Made by a program: the position numbers and the translations under genes. The notes below the pieces were generated by a model that worked only from the letters and a program-made list of their open reading frames with translations, did no database searches and was not told the origin of the DNA. Positions 63,763 to 64,000 of a DNA stretch of 64,000 nt are shown piece by piece. Source of the DNA: Gemmataceae bacterium. GTDB taxonomy: Bacteria > Planctomycetota > Planctomycetia > Gemmatales > Gemmataceae. The stretch's first letter is position 1. The number at the start of each line of letters is the position of its first letter. The DNA lies in assembly GCA_022842245.1 (NCBI GenBank), contig JALHPZ010000013.1, forward strand, positions 109,505 to 173,504. Reading direction: 5' to 3'.

Positions 63763-63884
63763 GGCTTCACCGGGTCAGTGCTTCAACGCTCTTCCAATCT
63801 ACATCGCTGGACGAACGGTGTCGAGCATGACTGTAGTGGAGTTCACCCATTGTGGTTGTGCGGTTGCGCGGCGGGATGGAGTAG

Positions 63885-64000
63885 GCCGTGTTGACTGAAC
63901 TTGGGCGAATTGCGATAGCGGGGCGTGTCGTTTTCCCGCACCGAGGCTCGCCCATGCTCAGCCGACACGACATCAGCGACGACCATTGGAATCGCATTCA
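63885..64000 (+). mobile_element. left end of an IS5-type element with transposase start
   Basis: From ATG 63954 the plus strand reads M-L-S-R-H-D-I-S-D-D-H-W-N-R-I, the typical N-terminus of an IS5-family transposase (a D-D-x-W motif), and continues past the window end. GGCCGTGTTGACTG near 63884-63897 may be the terminal inverted repeat, with a TAG next to it as a possible 3-base target site. Confidence 0.55.

Overview
The window looks like a chromosomal piece of a high-G+C planctomycete, most likely a Gemmata-like member of the Gemmataceae. The evidence is a six-sulfatase cluster, a paired DUF1592/DUF1552 locus, a 3-keto-disaccharide-hydrolase-like (DUF1080) gene, several membrane or soluble Ser/Thr kinases, and surface proteins that begin with an L-E-A-R-x-x-P-A motif. 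No organism name can be read from the sequence itself.

Region 1 (1-33.6 kb) is mostly backbone. It holds rseP-dxr (overlapping), a probable pseudokinase, a SEC-C/TPR protein, a metzincin-like FG-GAP protein, a HAD phosphatase, a TPR/zinc-ribbon/receiver regulator, two small secreted proteins, nusB with a PHP phosphoesterase, a 2-hydroxyacid dehydrogenase, a GT4 glycosyltransferase, a PP2C phosphatase, a DUF4268 nuclease-like gene, an MBL-fold hydrolase, a large secreted glycosidase-like protein, pyruvate kinase, a lipoprotein, dnaE, hisA, a divergent EF-G paralogue and a deoxyhypusine-synthase-like gene. Several strong hairpins mark transcript ends.

Region 2 (33.6-41.1 kb) is mosaic. It has a tRNA-Leu(CAG) pseudogene lacking its D-arm, a frameshifted transposase remnant, a 1230-residue kinase-ATPase, an endonuclease/exonuclease/phosphatase-family protein, an M19 dipeptidase and a broken ceramidase-like gene.

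Region 3 (41.1-56.9 kb) is one long minus-strand run: DUF1592, DUF1552, two sulfatases, an FAD oxidoreductase, two sulfatases, DUF1080, two sulfatases. Nearly all carry secretion signals, which suggests extracytoplasmic attack on a sulfated glycan. No formylglycine-generating enzyme is present in the window.

Region 4 (57-60.3 kb) is a graveyard of insertions: a frameshifted gene, an IS21 transposase fragment, and a kinase whose start is frameshifted and whose C-terminus is fused to an ISAs1-type transposase fragment. Region 5 (60.1-63.8 kb) is a two-gene operon coding for a TIR-NTPase protein and an FHA-GAF-PP2C phosphatase, the best candidate here for an undescribed signalling or defence module. 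An IS5-type transposase begins at the right edge.
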